NCBI GenBank assembly: GCA_963769665.1
Contig: CAVYMQ010000002.1
Span: 186,001-250,000 of the forward strand
Source of the DNA: JACCTU01 sp963769665
Lineage (GTDB): Bacteria > Actinomycetota > Thermoleophilia > Gaiellales > Gaiellaceae
Direction: 5' to 3'
Length of the DNA stretch: 64,000 nt
Shown here: positions 25,014-33,991 of the stretch, in pieces
Layout of the letters: each line of letters begins with the position of its first letter
Numbering within the stretch: position 1 is the first letter of the stretch
Notes under the pieces: generated by a model
The model's input: only the letters and a program-made list of their open reading frames with translations
The model's database searches: none
What the model was told of the DNA's origin: nothing
Translations under genes and position numbers: made by a program

Positions 25014-26254
25014 CGCTCGAGCGCGAGCAAGTCGTCGACGGTCTCGCGGCGGCGAATCACGCGCGCGCGGCCCTCTGCCACGAGGACAGCTCCCGGTCGC
25101 GGCACGCCGTTGTAGTTCGACGCCATCGCGAGGGTGTACGCGCCGGTCGCGGGGACCGCGAGGAGGTCGCCGCGGCGCGGTTCCTGGAGCTCGACGCGGT
25201 CGATGAGCACGTCGCCCGACTCACAATGCTTGCCCGCGATCCTGAACGTCCCCGCTGTGGGCTCGTCGGCCCGGTTCGCGAGCAGGGCCGTGTAGCGCGC
25301 CCCGTACAGCTGGGGTCGTGGGTTGTCCGACATCCCGCCGTCGACCGCGACCCAGGCGACCGAGTCGCTCACGTGCTTCACGGCCCCGACGCGGTACAGC
25401 GTCACGCCGGCGGGGCCGACGATCGAGCGCCCGGGCTCGAGGATCAACCGGGGGCGCGGGAGGTCGTGGCGCTCGCAGGCGCTTCCCACCTGCTCGAGCA
25501 GCTCGCGCACGAAGACCGTGATCGACGGGGGCTCGGGTTCGTCCGGCGAGGTCCGCACGCCGAGCCCACCGCCGAGGTCGACGATCTCCGGCGTCCAACC
25601 GAGCCGGTCACGGCACTGTGCCGCGAACTCCGCGAGCAGGTCGACCGTCAGGCGCGCTGCGCCTCCGTCGAGCAGCTGCGAGCCGATGTGCACGTGGAGT
25701 CCCAGCGGCCTAGCGCGCTCGACGACCTCGAGCGCCTGCTCGGGCGGGAGCCCGAACTTCGAGCCGTGCTGCCCGGTGCGGATCGCCTCGTGCGTCTCGG
25801 CCTCGACGCCGAGCGTCAGTCGCACGAGGGTCCGCTCGACGCCTGCAGCGCGTGCGCGCTCGACCTCGTCGAGCGCATCGAGCACGACGAGCGCGCCCGC
25901 CGCGCCCGCCTCCGCGAGCTCCGCGTCGTCCTTGTTGTTCCCGTGCACGACGAGCCCGTCACCATCGATCCCCGCTTGCTGCGCGAACCGGAGCTCGCCG
26001 AGCGTCGAAACGTCCGCGCCAAGGCCTTCCTCGCCGAGCATGCGCATGAGCGAGACGTTCGGGAACGCCTTCGTCCCGTAGACGACGAGCGCGTCCGGCG
26101 CCGCGTCCCGGTATGCGCGCGCGCGACCCCGGAGCGTCGCCTCGCAGAGCACGAGCAGCGGCGTTCCGTGCTCCTCGGCAAGCGCCGAGGCCGGTACGCC
26201 GGCCACAAAGAGGTGGCCCTCGAGGATCGCCGCCGTGTCCGGAAAGAGCTCCAT
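25010..26254 (-). CDS. lysA: diaminopimelate decarboxylase-like PLP enzyme
   Basis: A 414-residue fold type III PLP decarboxylase. The PLP lysine is Lys62 in VVYGTKAF. Other family marks are LGLHVHIGSQL, VDLGGGLGV, EPGRSIVGPAG, and the second-subunit motifs KHCESGDVL and GAYTLAMASNYNG, the last typical of LysA rather than ornithine decarboxylases. It would turn meso-diaminopimelate into lysine; a related D-amino-acid or polyamine decarboxylase cannot be excluded. Start ATG 26254 is only 18 bases from the divergent ATG 26273, with an AACAAT -10-like box in between. Confidence 0.88.
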   Translation of the reverse strand: MELFPDTAAILEGHLFVAGVPASALAEEHGTPLLVLCEATLRGRARAYRDAAPDALVVYGTKAFPNVSLMRMLGEEGLGADVSTLGELRFAQQAGIDGDGLVVHGNNKDDAELAEAGAAGALVVLDALDEVERARAAGVERTLVRLTLGVEAETHEAIRTGQHGSKFGLPPEQALEVVERARPLGLHVHIGSQLLDGGAARLTVDLLAEFAAQCRDRLGWTPEIVDLGGGLGVRTSPDEPEPPSITVFVRELLEQVGSACERHDLPRPRLILEPGRSIVGPAGVTLYRVGAVKHVSDSVAWVAVDGGMSDNPRPQLYGARYTALLANRADEPTAGTFRIAGKHCESGDVLIDRVELQEPRRGDLLAVPATGAYTLAMASNYNGVPRPGAVLVAEGRARVIRRRETVDDLLALER

Positions 26255-26272
26255 GGGCAGGATTGTTCCCAC

Positions 26273-27106
26273 ATGCGCCGCTTCCTCGCCTCCCTGCCCG
26301 AGCGGATCATCAGGTCGGTGGTCGCGCTCCTGGGCGGTGCCGTGCACGAGACGGCACAGCTGCTGCTCCCGCGGCTGGTGCGAACGTCACGCCTCTACGA
26401 GGCCACCGCGAAGAACCTGCTGCGCGTGGCGATCGAGCTCGTCGGTCGGGTCGAAGGGTCGTCGACGGTCGAAGCGACGCCCCCGAAGGAGCTCGCGATG
26501 CGCAAGGGCGCGGGCAACGTCGTCGAGCTCGGCTCGATCGCTGCCTTCGGGTTCTCGCCGCTCTGGCTGCTCGCCGGAGCGAGCGACGTCGCGCGCGGCT
26601 CCCGCGTCTACCTCGAGGCGCTCGTCGGCGAGCTCAAGCAGGCGGGTGTTCTCGGCGTCGAAGTGCAAGTCGCGTCGGTGGACGAGCTGCTCGGCGTACT
26701 CGAGCGCGGGGCGGGGCGGACGGCGCGCCTGATCGACATCCCGCCGCTCGAGCTCTCGGAGCTGCGTTCCTCGCTCGGCGAGCTTCGGTCCGAGGCCGAC
26801 TCGCTGCCGACTCCCCAGGCGCTCGCCTCGCTGCTTCGTGCGCTCCAGGAGGAGGCGCGGCGCGAGGACCGCTCGCTGCTCGAGGTCTCGTCGGGCTTCG
26901 GGCTCGCGTTTCTCACGTCCGCGCGGAACGTCGGCCGCGAGCACCTCGTCGTGCCGTACGTCGAGGACTGGGAGCCGCTCCGGCGGGAGGGCCTCGGCGA
27001 CTACGCGCGCCGGATCTCGAGCCCGTACCGCGATGCGGTGACGGGGCACCTCGACCCGGCGCGCGAAACGCACACCGAGCGTGCGCTCGGGGAGCTACGC
27101 CGCTAG
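26273..27106 (+). CDS. uncharacterised protein
   Basis: A 277-residue protein I do not recognise. It has an amphipathic N-terminal part (IIRSVVALLGGAVHETAQLL), a hydrophobic stretch around IAAFGFSPLWLLAGASDVARG that could be a membrane or re-entrant segment, then a charged helical C-terminal half rich in Leu and Glu. Start ATG 26273 lies 18 bases from the divergent lysA-like start, so the two genes share a regulatory gap. Its TAG stop shares CTAG (27103-27106) with the stop of the convergent cupin gene. Confidence 0.7.
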   Translation: MRRFLASLPERIIRSVVALLGGAVHETAQLLLPRLVRTSRLYEATAKNLLRVAIELVGRVEGSSTVEATPPKELAMRKGAGNVVELGSIAAFGFSPLWLLAGASDVARGSRVYLEALVGELKQAGVLGVEVQVASVDELLGVLERGAGRTARLIDIPPLELSELRSSLGELRSEADSLPTPQALASLLRALQEEARREDRSLLEVSSGFGLAFLTSARNVGREHLVVPYVEDWEPLRREGLGDYARRISSPYRDAVTGHLDPARETHTERALGELRR

Positions 27107-27492
27107 CTCCACCAACCCTGTTCCATGTCCGCGTCGCCGGGGCCGGTGTTCGGTGCGCCGATCGCGATCAGCTCGAGGCCGTCCGCGTCCGCCTCGAACC
27201 CGCGCATCGTGTCCTTGTGCACCCGGACCGCATCCCACTGTTTGAGGTCACGGACTTCGTCGCCGACCTTCACGCGACCGCTTCCTGCGACGACGACGTA
27301 GACCTCCTCCTGGTTCTTGTGGTTGTGCCCGAACGGGATTCGGTAGTTCGGCGCGACGCGCATGTAGCTGAGGCCGGCCTGCTCCATGTCCAGTGGCACG
27401 CGGCCCATCCGGAACTCCAGGTCGGGGGAGAGGCCGAACTTCGGGGCCTGGTCCTCCACCTCTTTCAAGTTGAGATGCGTGTAGTCGCTCAT
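27103..27492 (-). CDS. cupin domain protein
   Basis: A 129-residue single-domain cupin. Cupin motif 1 is well kept (FGHNHKNQEEVYVVVAGSG, with two His and one Glu as metal ligands). Motif 2 (VHKDTMRGF) has His but is degenerate. Function unknown; such proteins act as isomerases, dioxygenases or binding proteins. ATG 27492 lies 7 bases after a CACAAT -10-like box on the minus strand and 36 bases from the divergent leuS leader. Confidence 0.85.
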   Translation of the reverse strand: MSDYTHLNLKEVEDQAPKFGLSPDLEFRMGRVPLDMEQAGLSYMRVAPNYRIPFGHNHKNQEEVYVVVAGSGRVKVGDEVRDLKQWDAVRVHKDTMRGFEADADGLELIAIGAPNTGPGDADMEQGWWS

Positions 27493-27514
27493 GGCGACGA
27501 TTGTGGCCCCCTGC

Positions 27515-27520
27515 TACATT
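27515..27520 (+). promoter_or_regulatory. -10 box of the leuS attenuator transcript
   Basis: TACATT lies 8 bases before the ATG of the leader peptide, so the transcript would begin at or next to that ATG (leaderless). Confidence 0.55.
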
Positions 27521-27528
27521 CAGCGCAA

Positions 27529-27552
27529 ATGCGGAAGGAGCTCCTTCTCTAG
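27529..27552 (+). CDS. leuS leader peptide MRKELLL
   Basis: A 7-codon ORF (ATG 27529, TAG 27550) that ends with three consecutive leucine codons CTC-CTT-CTC right before the stop. It precedes leuS by 73 bases and is followed by a paired-hairpin region and an intrinsic terminator. This is the arrangement of a ribosome-mediated attenuator sensing charged tRNA-Leu. It has no SD but lies next to a -10 box. Confidence 0.85.
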   Translation: MRKELLL

Positions 27553-27556
27553 CGCA

Positions 27557-27590
27557 GGAAGCCGACGCGGTAGACCCCGCGACAGCTTCC
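27557..27590 (+). promoter_or_regulatory. leuS leader hairpin 1 (pause/antiterminator region)
   Basis: GGAAGC (27557-27562) pairs with GCTTCC (27585-27590), and CGCGG (27566-27570) with CCGCG (27577-27581). An alternative pairing of 27558-27564 with 27593-27599 (6 of 7 pairs) would disrupt the terminator; the exact antiterminator is uncertain. Confidence 0.6.
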
Positions 27591-27591
27591 G

Positions 27592-27614
27592 ACGGCCTCG
27601 AAAGAGGCCGTTTT
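27592..27614 (+). terminator. intrinsic terminator of the leuS attenuator
   Basis: ACGGCCTC and GAGGCCGT form a perfect 8-bp stem with a GAAA tetraloop, ending in TTTT (27611-27614). It lies 12 bases before the leuS ATG, so if it forms leuS is not transcribed. Confidence 0.85.
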
Positions 27615-27625
27615 CGTCTCCGGAC

Positions 27626-30064
27626 ATGGACCGATACGACCCACACGCGATCGAGCCCAAGTGGCAACAGGTCTGGGAGGCCGAGAGGGCCTTCGAAGCC
27701 ACGGACGACTCGACCAAGCCGAAGTCGTACGTGCTCGAGCAGCTGCCGTATCCCTCGGGGCAGCTCCACATGGGCCACATGCTCGTCTACACGATCGGCG
27801 ACGTACAGACGCACTTCCGCCGCCGCAACGGGGCGCACGTGCTACACCCGATGGGCTTCGACTCGTTCGGCCTGCCGTCGGAGAACGAGGCGATCCGGGC
27901 GGGCGGCCACCCGCGCGAGATCGTTGAGCGCAACATCGCGGGCATCCGCCGCTCGATGCGTCGCATCGGCTGGGCGATCGACTGGTCGCGCGAGCTGTCG
28001 ACGCACGACCCTCGCTACTACCGCTGGCAGCAGTGGCTCTTCCTGAAGTTCCTCGAGCGCGGGATCGCCTACCGGAAGGCCGCGCCTGTCAAGTGGTGCC
28101 CGAACGACCAGACCGTTCTGGCCAACGAGCAAGTGCTGCCCGACGGACGCTGTGAGCGCTGCGGCGCGCTCGTCGAGTCGCGGCTGATGGAGCAGTGGTT
28201 CTTCCGGATCACCGACTACGCGCAGACGCTGCTCGACGATCTCGAGACGCTGGACTGGCCGGACTCGATCAAGGCGCGCCAGCGCAATTGGATCGGACGC
28301 TCGGACGGCGCCGAGATCTCATTCGTGCTGGAGGATCTCGGAGTCTCCGTGCCGGTGTTCACCACGCGGCCGGACACGCTGTTCGGCGCGACCTTCTTCG
28401 TGCTCGCGCCCGAGCACGAGCTCGTCGAGCAACTGGCGACGCGTGCCGAGAACGGCGACGAGATTCGCGCGTACGTGCAACGCGCCGCGCTGAAGAAGAC
28501 CGAGGAGCGCGCGGCGGCCGAGGTGAAGACCGGCGTCTTCACCGGCTTCCACGTCGTGAACCCCGTGAACGGCGAGCGGCTACCGGTCTACGTCGCGGAC
28601 TACGTGCTGACCGACTACGGCACCGGGGCGATCATGGCAGTGCCAGGTCACGACGAGCGCGACTTCGCGTTCGCGCAGACGTACGAACTGCCCGTTCGCG
28701 AGGTCGTGCGTTCTGCGGGCGGCGACTCCGTTGAGCTGCCGTACGTCTCGAAGTCCGAGGACGACGTGCTCGTGAACTCGAACGGGTTCGACGGGCTGTC
28801 GGTGCCCGAGGGCGGCCGACGGATCGTCGAGAAGCTCGAGGCGGAAGGTCGCGGGCGCTTCGCAATCAACTACCGGCTGCGCGACTGGGGCTGGTCGCGG
28901 CAGCGCTACTGGGGCTGCCCGATCCCCGTCGTCTACTGCGAGACCGACGGGATCGTCCCGGTGCCAGAGAGCGAGCTCCCGGTTGTGCTGCCCCACGTCG
29001 AGGACTTCAAGCCGAAGGGCAAGCCGCCGCTCGCCCAGGCGGAGGACTGGATCAACGTGCCGTGCCCGAAGTGCGGCAAGCCCGCGAAGCGCGAAGCAGA
29101 GACGATGGACACGTTCGTCGACTCGGCGTGGTACTTCCTGCGCTACTGCGACCCGCACAACGATCGTGCGCCGTTCGAGCGCGAGGCCGTCGACTACTGG
29201 AACCCCGTCGACCTGTACATCGGCGGTGTCGACCACGCGACGATGCACATGATCTACGCGCGCTACTTCGTGAAGGTGCTCAACGACATGGAGATGCTCG
29301 GCTTCCGAGAGCCGTTCGCGAGCTTCTACTCGAACGGGTGGGTCACGGTCGGCGACAAGAAGATCTCCAAGCGTGCGGGCAACGCCGTCGGCCCCGACGA
29401 CTACGTCGACCAGTACGGCGCCGATCCGGTGCGGCTCTACATCCTCTTCATCGGGCCCGCCGACCAGGACATGGAGTGGACGCCGGAAGGCGTCGAGGCG
29501 ATGTCGAAGTTCGTGCGCCGGCTGTGGCGGATCGTCAACGACGTGGCCGAGAACGCGCCGCAGGGCGACGGAGAGGTCGGCGCGCTGACGCGCAAGACAC
29601 ACGCGACGATCGCCAAGGTGACGGACGACGTCGGCCGGCGGTATGCGTTCAACACCGCGATCTCAGCGGTGATGGAGCTCGTGAACGAGCTGCACCGCGA
29701 GCCTCACGGCCCGGAGGCTCGCTTCGCGGCCGAGACGGCGGTGTCGCTGCTTCAGCCTTACGCGCCCCACGTGACCGAGGAGCTGTGGCAGCGGCTGGGC
29801 CACGAGCGGCTCTGGGAGGAGCCGTGGCCGGTCGCCGACACGTCGCTGCTCGAGCGCGCGACCTTCGAGCTCGTCGTCCAGGTCAACGGCAAGGTGCGCG
29901 ACCGGGTCGAGGTTCCGGCCGATGCGTCGGAGGACGAGCTGGTCGCCGCCGCGCGGGAGTCAGAGCGCGTGCGCAGCTTCATCGACGGTGCGGAAGTGCG
30001 GCAGACGATCGTGGTGCCCCAGAAGCTCGTCAACATCGTGCTCGGGTCCTCCGGGACGAACTGA
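27626..30064 (+). CDS. leuS: leucyl-tRNA synthetase
   Basis: Class I synthetase that charges tRNA-Leu, 812 residues. The HIGH motif is HMGH (48-51, LHMGHMLVY), zinc-type Cys pairs appear in CERCGAL and VPCPKCGK, the CP1 editing domain has TTRPDTLFGATFFVL, and KMSKS reads KISKR (579-583). The real start is ATG 27626, just after the attenuator terminator; the longer frame would run through the leader. Transcription is very likely controlled by leucine-tRNA charging through the MRKELLL leader. Confidence 0.97.
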   Translation: MDRYDPHAIEPKWQQVWEAERAFEATDDSTKPKSYVLEQLPYPSGQLHMGHMLVYTIGDVQTHFRRRNGAHVLHPMGFDSFGLPSENEAIRAGGHPREIVERNIAGIRRSMRRIGWAIDWSRELSTHDPRYYRWQQWLFLKFLERGIAYRKAAPVKWCPNDQTVLANEQVLPDGRCERCGALVESRLMEQWFFRITDYAQTLLDDLETLDWPDSIKARQRNWIGRSDGAEISFVLEDLGVSVPVFTTRPDTLFGATFFVLAPEHELVEQLATRAENGDEIRAYVQRAALKKTEERAAAEVKTGVFTGFHVVNPVNGERLPVYVADYVLTDYGTGAIMAVPGHDERDFAFAQTYELPVREVVRSAGGDSVELPYVSKSEDDVLVNSNGFDGLSVPEGGRRIVEKLEAEGRGRFAINYRLRDWGWSRQRYWGCPIPVVYCETDGIVPVPESELPVVLPHVEDFKPKGKPPLAQAEDWINVPCPKCGKPAKREAETMDTFVDSAWYFLRYCDPHNDRAPFEREAVDYWNPVDLYIGGVDHATMHMIYARYFVKVLNDMEMLGFREPFASFYSNGWVTVGDKKISKRAGNAVGPDDYVDQYGADPVRLYILFIGPADQDMEWTPEGVEAMSKFVRRLWRIVNDVAENAPQGDGEVGALTRKTHATIAKVTDDVGRRYAFNTAISAVMELVNELHREPHGPEARFAAETAVSLLQPYAPHVTEELWQRLGHERLWEEPWPVADTSLLERATFELVVQVNGKVRDRVEVPADASEDELVAAARESERVRSFIDGAEVRQTIVVPQKLVNIVLGSSGTN

Positions 30065-30082
30065 CACACATCCGGCACGAAC

Positions 30083-30124
30083 CCGTCACGCACGTGTGAC
30101 GGTTCTGTCGCCACGCTTGGCGAC
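30083..30124 (+). promoter_or_regulatory. two hairpins between leuS and comEA
   Basis: CCGTCAC/GTGACGG with a 6-base loop (30083-30102), then GTCGCCA/TGGCGAC with a 4-base loop (30107-30124), which ends directly at the comEA ATG. The first may end the leuS transcript; the second could hide the comEA start. Confidence 0.5.
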
Positions 30125-30706
30125 ATGCCGGAGCTCTCGGTCTCGCGAACGAACGCGCTCGCCGGCGCGGCGGTGCTGCTCGTCGTGCTGGTGGTGGCGG
30201 GACGGTTCCTGCTCGGCGCGGGTGCGGCGACGTCGTCGTCCCATGCAGGCGTTGCGCTCGGTGCTGAGCAGATCCGCGCTGTGCCTGCGCCTCCGGTGGT
30301 CGTGCACGTCGTGGGAGCGGTGCAGCTGCCGGGGCTGTACCGCCTCGCGCGCGGGAAGCGCGTTGCCGACGCGGTCGCCCGTGCCGGCGGCGCGACAGCG
30401 AGGGCCGACCTCACGCTGATCAACCTTGCCGCCCTCGTCTCCGACGGACAGCAGGTGGTGGTTCCGGCGCGCGCGCCGCCGAGCGCCGCCCCGACCGCCG
30501 GCGAGGCCTCGGGTGGCCCGGTGCACCTGAACAGCGCCACCATCGAGCAGCTCGACGCGCTACCGGGCGTCGGCCCCGTCACCGCGCAGAAGATCGTCGA
30601 CTACCGCGAGAAGCACGGGGCGTTCAGCTCCGTCCGCGAGCTCGACGCGATCCCGGGAATCGGGCCGGCGCGGCTCGAGCAGCTGACGGAGCTCGTCGCA
30701 CCGTGA
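30125..30706 (+). CDS. comEA: ComEA family DNA-binding competence protein
   Basis: A 193-residue membrane-anchored protein: one N-terminal helix (NALAGAAVLLVVLVVAGRFLL), a SLBB domain (VVVHVVGAVQLPGLYRL) and a C-terminal helix-hairpin-helix pair (LNSATIEQLDALPGVGP and ELDAIPGIGPARL). ComEA binds incoming double-stranded DNA outside the membrane and hands it to ComEC. ATG 30125 immediately follows a hairpin. The stop overlaps the comEC start by 4 bases. Confidence 0.93.
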   Translation: MPELSVSRTNALAGAAVLLVVLVVAGRFLLGAGAATSSSHAGVALGAEQIRAVPAPPVVVHVVGAVQLPGLYRLARGKRVADAVARAGGATARADLTLINLAALVSDGQQVVVPARAPPSAAPTAGEASGGPVHLNSATIEQLDALPGVGPVTAQKIVDYREKHGAFSSVRELDAIPGIGPARLEQLTELVAP

Positions 30707-32979
30707 CGCGCGTGCTCGTGCACTGGCGGCCGCACCTGCTCGCGGGATCGCTCGTCGGCGGGCTCGCGCTCGCGAACGCGGTTCGCGTCTCGAGCGTCGT
30801 TGTCGTCGTGGTCGCCGTGCTCGCCGTTGCGGCGCTCGCACTGGTGTCGGAGCCGCGTGCGCGCCTGGCGTTGCTCGTCGTCGCCCTGGTGCTCGTCGGT
30901 TGGTGGTGGGGAAGCGCGAGACTCGATGCGCTCGATCGCAGCGTCCTGCTTCGCGACGTCGGCGCGGGCGGCGACGCGCTGGTCGTCGTGACCGGCCCCG
31001 CCCGCCGCGGACAGTACGAGACTCGAGTCGCCGCACGCGTGCTGCGCTTTCGCGGCCGGGTGGTCTCCGAGACGGTGCAGCTGGAGCTGCCACCAGGACG
31101 CGCGCCGCCGCAGGGGGCCGAGCTCGAACTGTTCGGCCAGATCGCCGAGCCCGAGCGCGACGACGACTTCGACGAGCGCACCTTCCTGCGCCGGCGCGGC
31201 GTGCACGTGCTGCTGCGCGCGAACGAATGGCGCGTCGTCGGTGCGCGCGGCGGAGTGGGCGGTCTCGCCGACCGGCTGCGCCGTGCGCTGGTTCGCGGGC
31301 TCGACGGCCTCGAAGGCCAACGTCGCGCCGTGCTCGCCGGCGTCGTGCTCGGCGAGGACGAGGGGCTGAGCGACGACGTCCGCGACGCCTTTCGTGCGTC
31401 GGGCCTGTACCACCTGCTGGCCGTCTCCGGCCAGAACGTCGCGCTGCTTGCAGGCGGAATCGCCCTGCTCGCGTGGCTACTCCGACTGTCGCGACGCGCG
31501 ACGGAAGCCCTGATCCTCGTGGCGATCCTCGCGTACGTGCTCGCGGTCGGCTGGCAGCCGTCCGTCGTGCGCGCGGGCGTTGCCGGAGCACTTGCCTCGA
31601 TCGCGTGGCTCACCGCGCGAGACCGCGACCGCTGGTGGCTGTTCCTCGCCGGTGCCTGCGTCCTGCTCGCGTGGAACCCGTACGCGCTGCTCGAGCCGGG
31701 CTTCCAGCTCTCGTTCGTGGCGGTAGCGGCGATCTTTCTCGCGGTGCCGCCGCTCCTGCGCGTGCTCGAGGGCTACCCGATCCCGCGCGCGCTCGCGATC
31801 GTCCTCGCGGTGTCCGCTGCCTGCGGGCTCGCGACCGCGCCGATCCTCTGGCTGCAGTTCGAGGCGATCCCGCTCTACTCGGTGCTTGCGAACGCGCTCG
31901 CGGCACCGGTCGTCGCCGGGCTGCTCGGGCTCGCCCTCGTCGCGGGCCTGCTCGCGCCGGTCGCCCCGTCCGCCGCCTACGCGCTCGCCTGGATCGACGG
32001 GTGGCTCGCCGCGTACCTGATCGCCTGCGCGAAGGCCGTCGCCGCGCTTCCCTTCGCGCAGCTCTCGTCCGCGAAGGCGCTCGTGGCGCTGGTCGTTGCG
32101 GGGCTGTCCGCGGTCGTGTTCGCACGCCTTCGTGCGCCGCGTCCGTTGCGCGCGCTCGTTCTCCTCGCCATGACCTCGCTCGCGCTCGTCGGCTGGGTCG
32201 CGCGCGCCGGGCCGGATCCGCCTCCGCCGCCGGCAGGGCTCCGGGTCACGTTCCTCGACGTGGGGCAGGGAGACGGCTGCCTCGTCGAGGCGCCCGGCGT
32301 ACGGCTGCTCGTCGATCAAGGCCCGCCCGACGCTCACGTCGCCGAGCAGCTCCGGCGCCTCGGCGTCAAGCGTCTGACCGTGCTCGTCCTCACGCACCCA
32401 CAGCGCGACCACGTTGGCGGCGCCGCCGACGTTCTGCGCAAGCTGCGCGTCGGGTTCGTTCTCGACCCGCGCCTCGTCACGACCGGCCCCGAGGAGCAGG
32501 AGGCGATGCGCGAGGTCCGCCGCCGGCGAGTGCGGGTCGTCGCCGCGCGCGCCGGCCGCGCGTTCCAGGTCGGGCGACTCAGGGTCGCCGTGCTCTGGCC
32601 CGACGGGCCTGGCTTTCCCGGCGAAGACCCGAACCTCCGCGCAACGATCCTGCTCGTCTCCTACGGCCAGGTCGACCTGCTGCTCACGGCCGACGCCGAG
32701 TCGCCGGTGACGCTGCCGCTCGACCCACCGCCCGTCGAGATCCTCAAGGTCGCCCACCACGGCTCCGCCGACGAAGGCCTGCCCGAGCTCCTCGAGCGGC
32801 TGCGTCCGAAGGTCGCGGTGATCTCGGTCGGCCTCGACAACGACTACGGCCACCCGACGCCGTCCACGCTGTGGGCGCTCGAGCACGCGCCCGGCCTTCG
32901 GCTCTACCGGACAGACCTCGACGGACGAGTCGTCGTCGAGTCCGACGGCACGCGGCTCTGGGTCCGGTCGGAGCGCTGA
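30703..32979 (+). CDS. comEC: ComEC/Rec2 family DNA uptake channel
   Basis: A 758-residue protein with N-terminal helices and DUF4131 region, a central Competence domain with multiple membrane helices (SGLYHLLAVSGQNVALLAGG) and a C-terminal metallo-beta-lactamase-like domain (TFLDVGQGDGCLVE, THPQRDHVGG, KVAHHGSADE). It forms the channel for single-stranded DNA, and the C-terminal domain may degrade the other strand. GTG 30703 overlaps comEA by 4 bases. The pair suggests a natural transformation route, but type IV pilus genes are not in view. Confidence 0.95.
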   Translation: MTRVLVHWRPHLLAGSLVGGLALANAVRVSSVVVVVVAVLAVAALALVSEPRARLALLVVALVLVGWWWGSARLDALDRSVLLRDVGAGGDALVVVTGPARRGQYETRVAARVLRFRGRVVSETVQLELPPGRAPPQGAELELFGQIAEPERDDDFDERTFLRRRGVHVLLRANEWRVVGARGGVGGLADRLRRALVRGLDGLEGQRRAVLAGVVLGEDEGLSDDVRDAFRASGLYHLLAVSGQNVALLAGGIALLAWLLRLSRRATEALILVAILAYVLAVGWQPSVVRAGVAGALASIAWLTARDRDRWWLFLAGACVLLAWNPYALLEPGFQLSFVAVAAIFLAVPPLLRVLEGYPIPRALAIVLAVSAACGLATAPILWLQFEAIPLYSVLANALAAPVVAGLLGLALVAGLLAPVAPSAAYALAWIDGWLAAYLIACAKAVAALPFAQLSSAKALVALVVAGLSAVVFARLRAPRPLRALVLLAMTSLALVGWVARAGPDPPPPPAGLRVTFLDVGQGDGCLVEAPGVRLLVDQGPPDAHVAEQLRRLGVKRLTVLVLTHPQRDHVGGAADVLRKLRVGFVLDPRLVTTGPEEQEAMREVRRRRVRVVAARAGRAFQVGRLRVAVLWPDGPGFPGEDPNLRATILLVSYGQVDLLLTADAESPVTLPLDPPPVEILKVAHHGSADEGLPELLERLRPKVAVISVGLDNDYGHPTPSTLWALEHAPGLRLYRTDLDGRVVVESDGTRLWVRSER

Positions 32980-32980
32980 G

Positions 32981-32986
32981 TAGGCT
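32981..32986 (+). promoter_or_regulatory. -10 box of holA (leaderless)
   Basis: TAGGCT starts right after the comEC stop and lies 6 bases before the holA GTG. Confidence 0.45.
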
Positions 32987-32992
32987 TGGCTC

Positions 32993-33991
32993 GTGGCCGA
33001 CGAGCTCAAGCCGCTCTACCTCCTGACCGGCTCGGACCGGCCGAAGATCGAGCGCGCGCTGCGGCGGCTCCGCGATCACTTCGACGCCGATGGCGTCGAG
33101 CTGCTCGCAGCGCTCGACACCTCCGGCGCCGACGCGGTTGCCGCGTCGAACTCGCTCGGGCTCTTCGGCACGGAACGCCTCGTCGTCGTCGAGGAGGTCG
33201 AACGCTGGAAGGCCGAGGACGCGAAGGCGGTCTCCGCATACGCAGCCGATCCCACCCCTGGAGTCACGCTCGCCCTCGTCGCGGGCGAGCTCCGCAAGGA
33301 CTCCGCGCTCCTGAAGGCGGTCAAGAAGCTCGGCGAGGTGCTCGTGTACGACGTCGACCGCAAGAAGATCGTCGAGTGGGTCGTCCAGCAGTTCGCGGCG
33401 AACGGTCAGCGGGTCGACCGCGAGCTCGCGCGCTCGCTCGTCGACGCCGTCGTGCCTGAGGGGCTCGAGCCGGACCTGCACCACCTCGCGAACGAGGTCG
33501 CGAAGCTCGCCACGTGGGCAGGCAGCGATCCCGTCGACTGGGAGTCGGTGCGCGAGCTGGTCGTCCCGTTCGGCGAGATGCCCTCGTTCGCGCTCACCGA
33601 CGCGATCGGCAGGCGCGACGTCGCTGCGGTGCTCGCGGCGACCGAGGAGTCATTCGAGCGCGAGTCGTCGCCTCGCCGCGACGTGGCGCCGCGTCTCGTC
33701 GGCGCCGTCGCGCGGCACCTCGCGCGCCTCAACGAGTGCAAGCGTCTCCTCGCGGAGGGTTGCTCGAGCCAGGAGGTCGCGTCGCGCCTGAAGCGGCACC
33801 CGTACTACGTGCAGAAGCTCGTGCGGCAGGCGGAAGGCTTCACCGAGGACGAGCTACGCGACGCGTCGGTTCGCCTCGCCGAGCTCGACCACGCGCTCAA
33901 GGGTGGCTCGCGGCTGTCGGGCGATCTCGAGCTGGAGCGAGCGCTCGTCGATGTGACGCGCGGCCGCGCGGTCGCGGTCCAGGCGGCCTAG
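32993..33991 (+). CDS. holA: DNA polymerase III subunit delta
   Basis: A 332-residue clamp-loader subunit. The N-terminal AAA-like domain (LYLLTGSDRPKIERAL) is followed by the delta-type middle and C-terminal helical collar domain (SRLKRHPYYVQKLVRQAEGF). HolA opens the beta clamp in the clamp loader. It follows comEC, a conserved order in many bacteria. The TAG stop shares CTAG (33988-33991) with the stop of rpsT on the opposite strand. Confidence 0.93.
   Translation: MADELKPLYLLTGSDRPKIERALRRLRDHFDADGVELLAALDTSGADAVAASNSLGLFGTERLVVVEEVERWKAEDAKAVSAYAADPTPGVTLALVAGELRKDSALLKAVKKLGEVLVYDVDRKKIVEWVVQQFAANGQRVDRELARSLVDAVVPEGLEPDLHHLANEVAKLATWAGSDPVDWESVRELVVPFGEMPSFALTDAIGRRDVAAVLAATEESFERESSPRRDVAPRLVGAVARHLARLNECKRLLAEGCSSQEVASRLKRHPYYVQKLVRQAEGFTEDELRDASVRLAELDHALKGGSRLSGDLELERALVDVTRGRAVAVQAA

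Noticed and set aside
27481..27626. T-box riboswitch upstream of leuS
   Set aside because: No stem I landmarks or T-box core are visible, and the leader peptide with Leu codons plus terminator explains the region better.
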